The notes below the pieces were generated by a model that was not told the DNA's origin, ran no database searches, and worked only from the letters and a program-made list of their open reading frames with translations. From an uncultured Alphaproteobacteria bacterium (lineage in GTDB: Bacteria; Pseudomonadota; Alphaproteobacteria; Rs-D84), in NCBI GenBank assembly GCA_946185785.1, contig CAMHKP010000021.1:1-6979 (forward strand): a stretch of 6,979 nucleotides of DNA. Reading direction: 5' to 3'. The position numbers and the translations under genes are program-made. Positions 1-6,372 of this stretch are shown here, piece by piece. The stretch's first letter is position 1; each line of letters begins with the position of its first letter.

Positions 1-659
1 GCAGAATAAGTCAAATATTCACGATAATAACCATTTGTTGAAAGCTTTACACCTTCGCGAATTTCATATTCCAAACGCCACCCTGCTTCCACAGCACCCT
101 TGTTTACAGGTTCATCTGTATATGTAAAGTCATATTCGTACAAACCAGTTAAATACAGGCTTTTGATAATTGGATGATCAAACAAAGACAAACCAGCATT
201 CACACGAACAACATTCATACGTGGCGCATCACCCGATGCTTCAAATTCTGTTTGATATGATGCACGCACCAATGGCCCAAATTTTAAATCACCAAAATGC
301 CAACGTGCCCATGCCAAATCAGACGACAGCAAGATTTTATCAGCATTTTCATTAACTATCTTATCACCATTATATGGTTTCAGCGTTGTTTTGCCATATT
401 CCATAAACAACGCATTGTCCCAATTTAAATCACCAGCTTTGTATTCAAGTGCAGTGTCCCAAACCCCCTTGATAAATTCTTGATCATCAGCCTTTAATGC
501 TTGAACAGGTGATTTTTGATAATCTTTTGCATTTCGCACATCGGTTTTAGACAGGTCCAATCCAATACGACGAATATTCAAATATAACCCATCACCATCC
601 GCAGCATTAGCCACAAATGGCACAAGAGATGCCAATACTATCAAAGATAATTTTTTCAA
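1..659 (-). CDS. Exported, probable outer-membrane beta-barrel protein (TTG start, C-terminus outside window)
   Basis: The frame is open from a TTG at 659 to the left edge, giving about 219 residues without a stop. An in-frame TAA lies 18 nt upstream with no ATG between, so TTG is the only sensible start. A strong Shine-Dalgarno (AAAGGGG, 666-672) sits 6 nt before it. The N-terminus is a clear Sec signal peptide: MKKLSLIVLASLVPFVANA, then ADGDG. The mature part is rich in alternating aromatic/polar segments, for example LYLTGLYEYDFTYTDEP and LEYEIREG, as expected of beta-strands in an outer-membrane barrel. The stretch around residues 75-115 (LNWDNALFMEYG followed by NENADKILLSSDLAWA) reminds me of the DUF3078 family, but this is recollection and unverified. 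It is the third gene of the minus-strand cluster, 15 nt after the previous stop, and probably co-transcribed. Specific function unknown. Confidence 0.8.
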   Translation of the reverse strand, partial: MKKLSLIVLASLVPFVANAADGDGLYLNIRRIGLDLSKTDVRNAKDYQKSPVQALKADDQEFIKGVWDTALEYKAGDLNWDNALFMEYGKTTLKPYNGDKIVNENADKILLSSDLAWARWHFGDLKFGPLVRASYQTEFEASGDAPRMNVVRVNAGLSLFDHPIIKSLYLTGLYEYDFTYTDEPVNKGAVEAGWRLEYEIREGVKLSTNGYYREYLTYS

Positions 660-665
660 TTTGTT

Positions 666-672
666 CCCCTTT
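666..672 (-). promoter_or_regulatory. Shine-Dalgarno that fixes the TTG start
   Basis: On the minus strand this reads AAAGGGG, placed 6 nt upstream of the TTG at 659 and inside the 15-nt gap after the preceding stop codon. The match to the anti-Shine-Dalgarno is the best seen in the minus-strand cluster. It makes translation from TTG credible although no ATG is available. Confidence 0.7.
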
Positions 673-674
673 CT

Positions 675-1286
675 TTATTTCCAAGCACGCAACACATCGT
701 CTTTTGCCGTTGTATGCCAACCAGCCGAACGCAACGCGATTGTCAACGATGCACGCGATGATGCAGGCAATTCAACAGTCACATTTTTCCCGAAAATATA
801 TTTAGTTATCGCATTCACACGTTCACCGCGCATCACCCGATTAAAATCTGCCCAATCCGACAATCCATCACGTAATGAAATTTGTGCAACAAACATATCG
901 GTTGAAGATCCGTCGTTTAACCAGTTTTGGATATTATTTTCAGTCATCCAAGTACGCGCAGCCGTTTTATCAACAGTCATTGTGATTTTCGCAGAATACG
1001 CTGTATCAGAAATTTTTTCATTATCTATATTGGTTTCTGCGATTAAATTTACCAAATCAGCACTTTTTGCGGCACGCACAGCCGGAACCAATTGATCCGA
1101 CATTGCATATGCCCCCAATTTATCTATTAAAATTTGACGACGTGCGTCATTTATTGCCATTGTTTTGGCAGTTTGCGACGTATCACTGGTCATATTTACC
1201 CACGCAGAACCAACTAAATCTGCGCCATACGCACAACCAATACCAGACAAGAAAAATGCGATTAGTAATTTTTTCATAATGTCCAT
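675..1286 (-). CDS. Small exported (periplasmic) protein, DUF2066/FlgT-like in layout
   Basis: I chose the ATG at 1286 because AAGG lies 7 nt upstream. An ATG at 1277 (MKKLLIAFF...) is a close alternative with a GGA 4 nt upstream. Either way the chain begins with a Sec signal peptide (LLIAFFLSGIGCAYG, then ADLVGSAW). The mature part is about 180 residues. It has an Ala/Arg-rich helix (KTMAINDARRQILIDKLGAY), then a strand-like segment (YSAKITMTVDKTAARTWM) leading to an NIQNWL motif. That order (helix, then a beta strand with a VDxxA pattern, then a W shortly after) is similar in my memory to DUF2066 and FlgT-N type envelope proteins. The similarity is weak and the function is unassigned. The gene lies 33 nt downstream of the beta-barrel gene and 15 nt before another, so a role in envelope or outer-membrane biogenesis is a reasonable inference only. 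Confidence 0.8.
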   Translation of the reverse strand: MDIMKKLLIAFFLSGIGCAYGADLVGSAWVNMTSDTSQTAKTMAINDARRQILIDKLGAYAMSDQLVPAVRAAKSADLVNLIAETNIDNEKISDTAYSAKITMTVDKTAARTWMTENNIQNWLNDGSSTDMFVAQISLRDGLSDWADFNRVMRGERVNAITKYIFGKNVTVELPASSRASLTIALRSAGWHTTAKDDVLRAWK

Positions 1287-1319
1287 AGTAAACCTTAAAA
1301 ACAAAATCCGCAACATTTA

Positions 1320-1640
1320 TTAGAAGCGTGCATCTATACCAATACGAATTCCCATTGATTTGTACACAGAATCTATTTCTTTCTTTGATTTGCATGCCCA
1401 TCCACCACATGCATTCATTGTTTCGTTCAAACGTATTGCCTGCAAATCACCAGTTGTTGGATTCAACATTGCTTCTTCATCATTGTTATATGATGCCAAT
1501 ATTTGATAATACAAATCTTTATTCAAGTACGTTGTTGCGTCTGCACCACTTACGGAATAATAGTCATATGTGAAACCAAACGACAACCATACACTGTTTG
1601 AAATTGCTGTCTTCCAATTTGCACCCATTCCTAAATGCAC
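1320..1640 (-). pseudogene. 3' part of the same beta-barrel gene, displaced by a frameshift
   Basis: This stretch continues the gene that starts at 2784, in a frame shifted by one base. It encodes about 105 residues starting near HLGMGANW. They include beta-strand-like segments (VWLSFGFTYDYYSV, LYYQILASY) and an ending YKSMGIRIGIDARF. A terminal Phe preceded by alternating hydrophobic residues is the usual C-terminal signal recognised by the BAM complex, so this is the true end of a barrel. Joining the frames around 1635-1641 (after VEDS) gives one protein of about 487 residues. The window therefore carries one extra base, or lacks two, relative to an intact gene. No ribosome-binding site or credible independent start was seen for this piece. 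It could be a real loss-of-function mutation, phase variation or an assembly error; the sequence alone cannot tell. Confidence 0.75.
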
Positions 1641-2784
1641 TATCTTCCACACTTTTTGGATGCGCCCAATCCCAACGATACGGTTGATCACCAGTTGATG
1701 TATATCCAGGGAAACCTAATTCAAAACGGGCGTTCACATAATTATACTGATTTATATCATACAACATATCTAATGCTATATATGGGCCAGACCACACCGT
1801 TTCATACGAATGACTGGTTCCAGATTGTTCATAGTAATATGTATCACCCGTATCAACATACGATGTTCCAGAAGATATTTCTAATTCATTATTCAAATTA
1901 TCGCGCCACAAAATATAAGACTGCCAATCACCATGTGTATCTTGATAATACGCAAAAATCGCAGGATCACATTGCACTTCGCCACCACCAATTGCAAAGC
2001 ACGCTGCACTGGATACCGACAAACCATAGTTATTTTTTGTCGTCAATTTATATTTCAAATACCGATATCCAATTGACGGGGTCATACGTAAATTGCCAAT
2101 ACTGAAAAAGTCTGGCAATCCAAATCCCACATTGAACCCCAGCATATTGCCATCATTACTGGTACCAACCGATAATGCATGCCCAATCATTTGACCAACG
2201 ACATTATCATCATCGTCAATCAAATCCACCGGTGAATAGCCGCCATTTGAAATATCATCATCGTTCATGGATGCATCACCCCATTGCATACCATATTTAA
2301 ACCCCGCATCAACCTGCATTTTGGTTTTGCCCAAATCAAACACATAGCCACCGTTTAAATCAAGCACGTTCCAGCCAATATTGTCATAATGCAAAATAGA
2401 ATTCGCAACATTCTTCATTTCAAATTTCCACATTGCGTTTTCGTGCGAAATTCCGCCATTTACAAAGAAACCGCTTTTTGTACCATTGCTGGTTTTCTGT
2501 GCTTGTTGTGTTTGACGTGTGGATACCTGATTCACATTTGCATTTTGTGTTTGATACGATACCGTACTGGGCTGTGCATACCCATTATACCGCACCGAAG
2601 GCATAGAATTTGCAGAATTTCCACCAACCGTACGGCCATATCCCGATGTTGCATATGTACCCGATTGACCATATCTATATTGTGCCGGTTGATATGCCGC
2701 ACCTGTATAGTATGTACCAGCCGCATTTGCCACCATTGGCAACCCGATAAAAGCCCCAAAAATCGCGCATATGCGTGCTTTCAT
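1564..2784 (-). CDS. Omptin-like outer-membrane beta-barrel protein, 5' part (truncated by frameshift)
   Basis: The start is the ATG at 2784, with GGAGAG 9 nt upstream. The frame also stays open upstream to 2916, but that part runs into the tRNA and has no signal peptide. Residues 1-21 are a signal peptide ending VANA. Residues 22-105 form a Tyr/Gln/Ser/Asn-rich low-complexity segment, likely surface-exposed or a linker. From about residue 106 the chain looks like a beta-barrel, with aromatic strands and acidic loops. Segments such as ILHYDNIGWNVLDLNGGYVF, IGYRYLKYKL, WSGPYIALDMLYD and RWDWAHPKSVED recall the omptin-like/Protochlamydia outer-membrane protein group. That assignment is from memory; I do not claim protease activity. 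As read, the product has 406 residues. Beyond about residue 382 it becomes out-of-frame sequence (FRNGCKLEDSNF...) and stops early. The proper barrel continuation is in another frame, listed separately. It is the first gene of the minus-strand cluster. Confidence 0.8.
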   Translation of the reverse strand: MKARICAIFGAFIGLPMVANAAGTYYTGAAYQPAQYRYGQSGTYATSGYGRTVGGNSANSMPSVRYNGYAQPSTVSYQTQNANVNQVSTRQTQQAQKTSNGTKSGFFVNGGISHENAMWKFEMKNVANSILHYDNIGWNVLDLNGGYVFDLGKTKMQVDAGFKYGMQWGDASMNDDDISNGGYSPVDLIDDDDNVVGQMIGHALSVGTSNDGNMLGFNVGFGLPDFFSIGNLRMTPSIGYRYLKYKLTTKNNYGLSVSSAACFAIGGGEVQCDPAIFAYYQDTHGDWQSYILWRDNLNNELEISSGTSYVDTGDTYYYEQSGTSHSYETVWSGPYIALDMLYDINQYNYVNARFELGFPGYTSTGDQPYRWDWAHPKSVEDSAFRNGCKLEDSNFKQCMVVVWFHI

Positions 2785-2815
2785 ATTGAAAATCTCTCCA
2801 TAACAGGTATATAAT

Positions 2816-2843
2816 ATTCTATCACAAAAAGGTTGAAAAACAA
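2816..2843 (-). promoter_or_regulatory. Candidate promoter for the minus-strand envelope cluster
   Basis: On the minus strand, TTGTTT (2843-2838) and TAGAAT (2821-2816) are separated by 16 nt. The -10 box matches TATAAT at 5 of 6 positions. It lies about 30 nt upstream of the ATG at 2784, leaving a short leader that contains the GGAGAG ribosome-binding site. The call rests on motif matching only. Confidence 0.45.
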
Positions 2844-2861
2844 AATACTTATTGTAACAAT
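2833..2861 (+). promoter_or_regulatory. Candidate promoter for the tRNA-Leu gene
   Basis: TTGAAA (2833-2838) matches the -35 consensus at 5 of 6 positions. AACAAT (2856-2861), 17 nt further on, is a weaker -10 match at 4 of 6. Transcription would start some 15 nt before the mature tRNA end at 2884. It overlaps the opposing promoter, so the two may interfere. Motif evidence only. Confidence 0.35.
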
Positions 2862-2862
2862 A
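2850..2862. repeat. 13-bp palindrome in the divergent promoter region
   Basis: TATTGT-A-ACAATA is a perfect inverted repeat with 6-bp arms around one base. An imperfect extension (ACT on the left, GT on the right, offset by a T) reaches a little further. It overlaps the proposed -10 of the tRNA promoter and lies just upstream of the -35 of the minus-strand promoter. A transcription-factor site is possible, but in AT-rich DNA a repeat this short can arise by chance. Confidence 0.35.
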
Positions 2863-2883
2863 GTGCGGTAATAAATCACAATT

Positions 2884-2968
2884 GCGACCATGGCGGAATT
2901 GGTATACGCGCAGCACTAAGGATGCTGTGGAGAAATCCTTGGGGGTTCAAGTCCCCCTGGTCGCACCA
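2884..2968 (+). tRNA. tRNA-Leu, anticodon AAG, CCA encoded
   Basis: A full class II tRNA of 85 nt can be folded by eye. The acceptor stem GCGACCA pairs with TGGTCGC. The D-arm is GCG, loop GAATTGGTATA, CGC. The anticodon stem CAGCA/TGCTG encloses the 7-nt loop CTAAGGA. The long variable arm contains GGA-GAAA-TCC, and the T-arm is GGGGG-TTCAAGT-CCCCC. The discriminator is A and CCA is encoded at 2966-2968. The D-arm and T-arm are nearly identical to E. coli leucine tRNAs, and the long variable arm plus A73 support leucine. The anticodon falls at 2918-2920 and reads AAG, for CUU codons. Bacteria normally use GAG for this box, so the A34 is odd. If real, it would probably need deamination to inosine by TadA or a TadA-like enzyme. 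All stems are intact, so the gene does not look like a pseudogene. Confidence 0.95.
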
Positions 2969-2978
2969 AAAATTTATA

Positions 2979-3010
2979 AAAATCGGCATTTTATGCTTGC
3001 TCGCCGTTTT
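2979..3010 (+). terminator. Weak hairpin after the tRNA, possible terminator
   Basis: CGGC (2984-2987) pairs with GCCG (3003-3006). Flanking AAAA and TTTT extend the stem across a one-base bulge at T2983. The loop is 15 nt, and a T-rich stretch interrupted by AAAA follows. The stem is short and the loop long, so this is a marginal intrinsic terminator. It also overlaps the proposed promoter of the next gene. Confidence 0.3.
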
Positions 3011-3026
3011 AAAATTTTGCTAACAT
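2997..3026 (+). promoter_or_regulatory. Candidate promoter for the large cysteine-rich protein gene
   Basis: TTGCTC (2997-3002) is followed 18 nt later by TAACAT (3021-3026). Taken as TTGCTCG and GCTAACAT, it partly resembles the alphaproteobacterial housekeeping pattern (TTGACG then GCTANAWC). The predicted start of transcription would leave a leader of only a few bases before the ATG at 3040, and only a weak AGAGA abuts that ATG. Motif evidence only; read-through from the tRNA promoter is the alternative. Confidence 0.35.
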
Positions 3027-3039
3027 TTGATTACAGAGA

Positions 3040-5901
3040 ATGAAAAAATTTAGGCTGATTTTGGCTGCATGTCTTGCGTTTAGCGGTATTCTGGGCGCAC
3101 ATGCAGAAGATGTCGGCGACGTTGCGCGCGCCGCGACTCGTCGTGTGTCAAATGTGGCGGGCCGTCAAATTACCACAAATACAAATTCTGCGACTAATTC
3201 ACGTTCTGGGGGTTCCGCGACACACACAACAACAAATGTTCGTGGGCGCAATACAACCACAACCGCACCACGCACAAATAATGTCGCACCACGCACAACA
3301 AGCAATGTTGTCTCGCGCACGACAAGTAATGTTGTTCCACGCACGACATCTTCCGTATCATCACGAACACCGGCAACGACTGCGCACACAACCACAACAA
3401 CACGTTCTGGCACCCACAGCGACACGAAATCTTCAACCCGTACGCGCACCGTATCGCGCGCTGCCACCACGGACACAGTCACTCGCGAAGACATTTTGAA
3501 GCGTGACTATTCAAAATGTAAAAAGGTCTTTTTTGATTGCATGGATGAATTCTGTGCGAACAAGGATGCCCAGCTAAAACGTTGCGCATGTTCATCGCGC
3601 ATCCATGAATTTGATTCTGCCAAGAAGCAACTTGCCGCAGTTGAAGACAAAATGTTGAAATTCAACCAGCGCTTACTGACCGTCAGCATGGAAAAAGAAG
3701 ATGCCGCTGCGCTTTCTGTCGCAACCGAAGGGGAAACGGCATATCTGGCTGGGAAAGATAAATCAGATTCCAAGAAAACATTGGATGCAATTGCCAAGAA
3801 ATTGAACACCAGTTTTGATTCCAGCAACTTTAACAACGACTTGAATGTCTTGTCTTGGTCATTAAACGCAGATTCTGCCTTTGATTCCATAGATTCCTTG
3901 ATGGGCGCATCAACAACGACAAAATCGGGAACTGCATTATATTCTGCGGCATTACCGGTTTGTCGTGAAATGGCATTAGAAGTGTGCAGTGATTCTGACG
4001 TTGCATTGGCCGAAGGTGGCTATCAAGCAATGATTGAACAAGACTGCAACACCGTTGCAAAAACATACAAAACACAAACAGAACAGGCACGATCCAAGGT
4101 ATTTGAAAGTGGCGCATTACTTGACATGTCACGTTTAGACGTTTATCAAAAACGTAATTCCGATGACATTTTAACATGCAAGAAAAAGATGCTTGATATG
4201 TTGACGAACCCGACTGTCTGTGGTGACGGATTGGGCAAATGTCTTGACGTGACGGGCCAGTACATTGACCCATCAACTGGCGAAGCATTTTTGACACCAA
4301 ACTTGGTAAATCTGGCAAGTTTGCTAAAACGTCCAACCGATAATTACACATGGGCAACGACCCCCAGCAATTCGGCATTTGTATCTTTCTTGAATTCTAA
4401 AAAGAAATTCTTGGAACCGGCAATGGAACAATGTCAAGATATTGCTGATTCTGTATGGAATTCATTTATTGACGATGCGTTGTCTCAAATCAAAATTGCC
4501 CAGGATAAAAAATTAGAAACCGTACGTCAAAGTTGCACTACCCTTTCCGCCCAGTGTTTGTCCAATGCGTCTAAATCTATTACTGATTTTGATGCCCGCG
4601 CATTATCAACATTCGGTGTATCAGCAGACATAACTGCATCGGCCATGTGTGCAAATGTTTTGAATGCGTGTACGGCATTACTGGAACTGGATGATGGTGG
4701 ATCCGATTGGACGGCTGGTGTTTCTGAAATTGCGACAACAACAACATATGAAACAATGATGCAAACCTGTCGCCAGGTGGGTCAGGCATGTATTATTCAG
4801 GTATGCACATCAACATCGGGGAACTTTGGTCTTTGCGAAAGCATTGCAAATTCAACCAACCGTAAATCTATTATTAACCAGACGGCTTGTTGGGACCAGG
4901 TCAAAGATTGTGTCCGTAATGTCGGTGAATCTGGTATTGATGCAATTATTACTCAATTGCACACCCAGGACAGCGATATTTCCACGAACAACGATTTGAA
5001 TTTCTATAAATCAATGTATGGTGATAGCGCACCGACTATTGTCACCGCCAACGATTCCAGCCATGCTGGTGAATGCACAACATCGGATGACATGAATTGC
5101 ATATACGATATATGTGCGGCTGAATGCGCAGACAATTTGTTTGAATGTCGCGTATGCAGGTTGGCTGAAAACCTTTGGGGAAATTGCGAATCTATCCCAA
5201 CGGTTCCTCTTCTTTTCACGAACTCTCATAACAGAATTAAACAGGCCGACACACTGTTATATTGGTTTGCAACAAACACTGGGACGGCTGCGAATGATGT
5301 AAAAGACAGCTGTCGCGACACAACATGTCCGCCCGGATTCACCAATATAGACGGTGTGTGCTCCAGTACATCTGATACATGTTGGAAAGCTATAAACGAA
5401 CTGCAACGTACCAATACTTGTGCAACGTATAACATTACACCGGTTGGTCAATTCTGCCAATGTTGCTTAACTGGTAAAGACGGCAATGGCAATTGCTGCA
5501 CAGATGGTCTTTCTGGTCAAAACGACCAACTACAGTATTGTGCAACAAGCCAATCTGTTGTTGTTGCAACATATACCGAGAATAATATACCACACACCCT
5601 GATATGTATGGGCACAATGGATGAAAGTGCAGACGAACCAACTTGCAATGGAACATTCGTTGATGTTATACAAGATGCAAACACCGGTTGGCATTATGTA
5701 GAGGCCGCGCCATATCACAATGGACAAGCACCTGGTAATTTTGTACAAGAACGATTTATTGCTAATGATTCTAGTGCCACCCCATACATATGCAAATATG
5801 ACCCGACACAAGAATTATGGATTGACACAAACACGACCGATGGCATTTGCGGTGACCAGCCATCACCAATGCATTGGTCGGTTAGCTTTGACGCGAATTA
5901 A
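3040..5901 (+). CDS. Large secreted cysteine-rich protein with Arg/Thr repeat linker, function unknown
   Basis: The 953-residue product starts at an ATG with a convincing Sec signal peptide (residues 1-22, MKKFRLILAACLAFSGILGA then HAED). Residues 27-150 are a disordered, basic Thr/Ser/Arg-rich linker with 17 Arg and one Lys, including an 8-residue tandem repeat at 84-115. Residues 155-186 form a first Cys cluster (CKKVFFDC, then RCACS), followed by a charged, mostly helical stretch to about 290. Residues 300-630 are helical with repeated C-x6-C pairs: 394/401, 499/506, 537/544, 577/584 and 617/624. Residues 679-716 hold seven Cys. Residues 758-834 are EGF-like in flavour (CPPGFTNIDGVC, then CQCC and NCC). 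The mature chain has 44 Cys, an even number that fits extensive disulfide bonding outside the cytoplasm. There is no transmembrane anchor or terminal Phe. I do not recognise a named family. It heads a probable operon with two smaller exported proteins, so an envelope or surface structural/adhesive role is inference. Confidence 0.9.
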   Translation: MKKFRLILAACLAFSGILGAHAEDVGDVARAATRRVSNVAGRQITTNTNSATNSRSGGSATHTTTNVRGRNTTTTAPRTNNVAPRTTSNVVSRTTSNVVPRTTSSVSSRTPATTAHTTTTTRSGTHSDTKSSTRTRTVSRAATTDTVTREDILKRDYSKCKKVFFDCMDEFCANKDAQLKRCACSSRIHEFDSAKKQLAAVEDKMLKFNQRLLTVSMEKEDAAALSVATEGETAYLAGKDKSDSKKTLDAIAKKLNTSFDSSNFNNDLNVLSWSLNADSAFDSIDSLMGASTTTKSGTALYSAALPVCREMALEVCSDSDVALAEGGYQAMIEQDCNTVAKTYKTQTEQARSKVFESGALLDMSRLDVYQKRNSDDILTCKKKMLDMLTNPTVCGDGLGKCLDVTGQYIDPSTGEAFLTPNLVNLASLLKRPTDNYTWATTPSNSAFVSFLNSKKKFLEPAMEQCQDIADSVWNSFIDDALSQIKIAQDKKLETVRQSCTTLSAQCLSNASKSITDFDARALSTFGVSADITASAMCANVLNACTALLELDDGGSDWTAGVSEIATTTTYETMMQTCRQVGQACIIQVCTSTSGNFGLCESIANSTNRKSIINQTACWDQVKDCVRNVGESGIDAIITQLHTQDSDISTNNDLNFYKSMYGDSAPTIVTANDSSHAGECTTSDDMNCIYDICAAECADNLFECRVCRLAENLWGNCESIPTVPLLFTNSHNRIKQADTLLYWFATNTGTAANDVKDSCRDTTCPPGFTNIDGVCSSTSDTCWKAINELQRTNTCATYNITPVGQFCQCCLTGKDGNGNCCTDGLSGQNDQLQYCATSQSVVVATYTENNIPHTLICMGTMDESADEPTCNGTFVDVIQDANTGWHYVEAAPYHNGQAPGNFVQERFIANDSSATPYICKYDPTQELWIDTNTTDGICGDQPSPMHWSVSFDAN
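3289..3384 (+). repeat. 24-bp (8-residue) in-frame tandem repeat in the linker
   Basis: Four consecutive units encode PRTTSNVV, SRTTSNVV, PRTTSSVS and the degenerate SRTPATTA. The first two units also resemble each other at the DNA level (for example CGCACAACAAGCAATGTTGT against CGCACGACAAGTAATGTTGT). A shorter relative, PRTNNVA, precedes them at residues 77-83. The period keeps the frame, so copy-number change would alter linker length without disrupting the protein. Confidence 0.8.
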
Positions 5902-5919
5902 AAACCAAAAGGATGAAAT

Positions 5920-6357
5920 ATGAAATTTCATAAAACGATAACGTATAAAATTAAAAACTTAATTCCAATGATGGCAATTGCCGGCGCGACACTCTTGCCC
6001 CCCGCATGTTGCAAGGTTGAACGGGAAAAACGCGAACCCCACCACAACACAACATATGTTTGGGGAAAATACAATTGGGATGCCGTATGGCCTGCTGATA
6101 AAGTTGCCGCATCCGCAGATTCAACATTGGTTGATAATGTGTTCTTGCTGAACGATGGTGCATCTTGGGAAGGTTCATCAACAACCGCCGTTTTAATGCA
6201 ATTAACACCTATTATAGAAAGTGTAAAACCCGAAAATCGCTATAAAATTCGTGGTGCGGGCATATTATACAATGTTGCTCAATCAACTACAGAACAAACC
6301 CACAAAGATAGTATAAAACTGGCACAAATGGGATTCAAATTTGGCAGAATTTATTAA
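5920..6357 (+). CDS. Small exported protein, possible lipoprotein, function unknown
   Basis: The start is the ATG at 5920, with AAAAGGATG just upstream. The gene begins 18 nt after the large protein's stop, so co-transcription is likely. The N-terminus is basic (KFHKTITYKIK), then a hydrophobic segment IPMMAIAGATLLPPA leads to two adjacent Cys (residues 30-31). These are the only cysteines in the 145-residue chain, which suggests lipid attachment. The sequence before them (LLPPAC) is a poor lipobox, so ordinary cleavage or a membrane anchor is possible. A charged KVEREKRE stretch follows, then an apparently soluble domain with aromatic motifs (TTYVWGKYNWDAVWP) and a C-terminal half ending GFKFGRIY. 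I do not recognise a named family. It differs from its two neighbours in lacking cysteines in the mature domain. Confidence 0.8.
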   Translation: MKFHKTITYKIKNLIPMMAIAGATLLPPACCKVEREKREPHHNTTYVWGKYNWDAVWPADKVAASADSTLVDNVFLLNDGASWEGSSTTAVLMQLTPIIESVKPENRYKIRGAGILYNVAQSTTEQTHKDSIKLAQMGFKFGRIY

Positions 6358-6372
6358 TCTTGGTGACAAATA

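Noticed and set aside
661..1095. 144-codon open frame on the plus strand
   Set aside because: It lies opposite the small exported protein gene, which has a signal peptide and operon spacing; no independent support for this frame.
1653..1657. Run of five A (minus strand) as the site of the frameshift or as programmed slippage
   Set aside because: A shift here would destroy the HPKSVED segment, which I remember as typical of the family. The junction fits better near 1635-1641, and no slippery heptamer with a downstream structure was seen.
1635..2105. 156-codon open frame on the plus strand
   Set aside because: It is antisense to the beta-barrel gene, rich in His/Tyr/Asn as expected from a shadow frame, and has no signal or motif.
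2785..2916. In-frame upstream extension of the beta-barrel gene (44 more residues, from an ATG at 2916)
   Set aside because: It would overlap the tRNA gene on the other strand, would bury the signal peptide, and has no better ribosome-binding site. The ATG at 2784 has GGAGAG upstream and a clean signal peptide.
3165..3494. Val/Arg-rich open frame on the minus strand
   Set aside because: It is the antisense reading of the Thr/Arg-rich linker; its composition simply mirrors the ACN codons.
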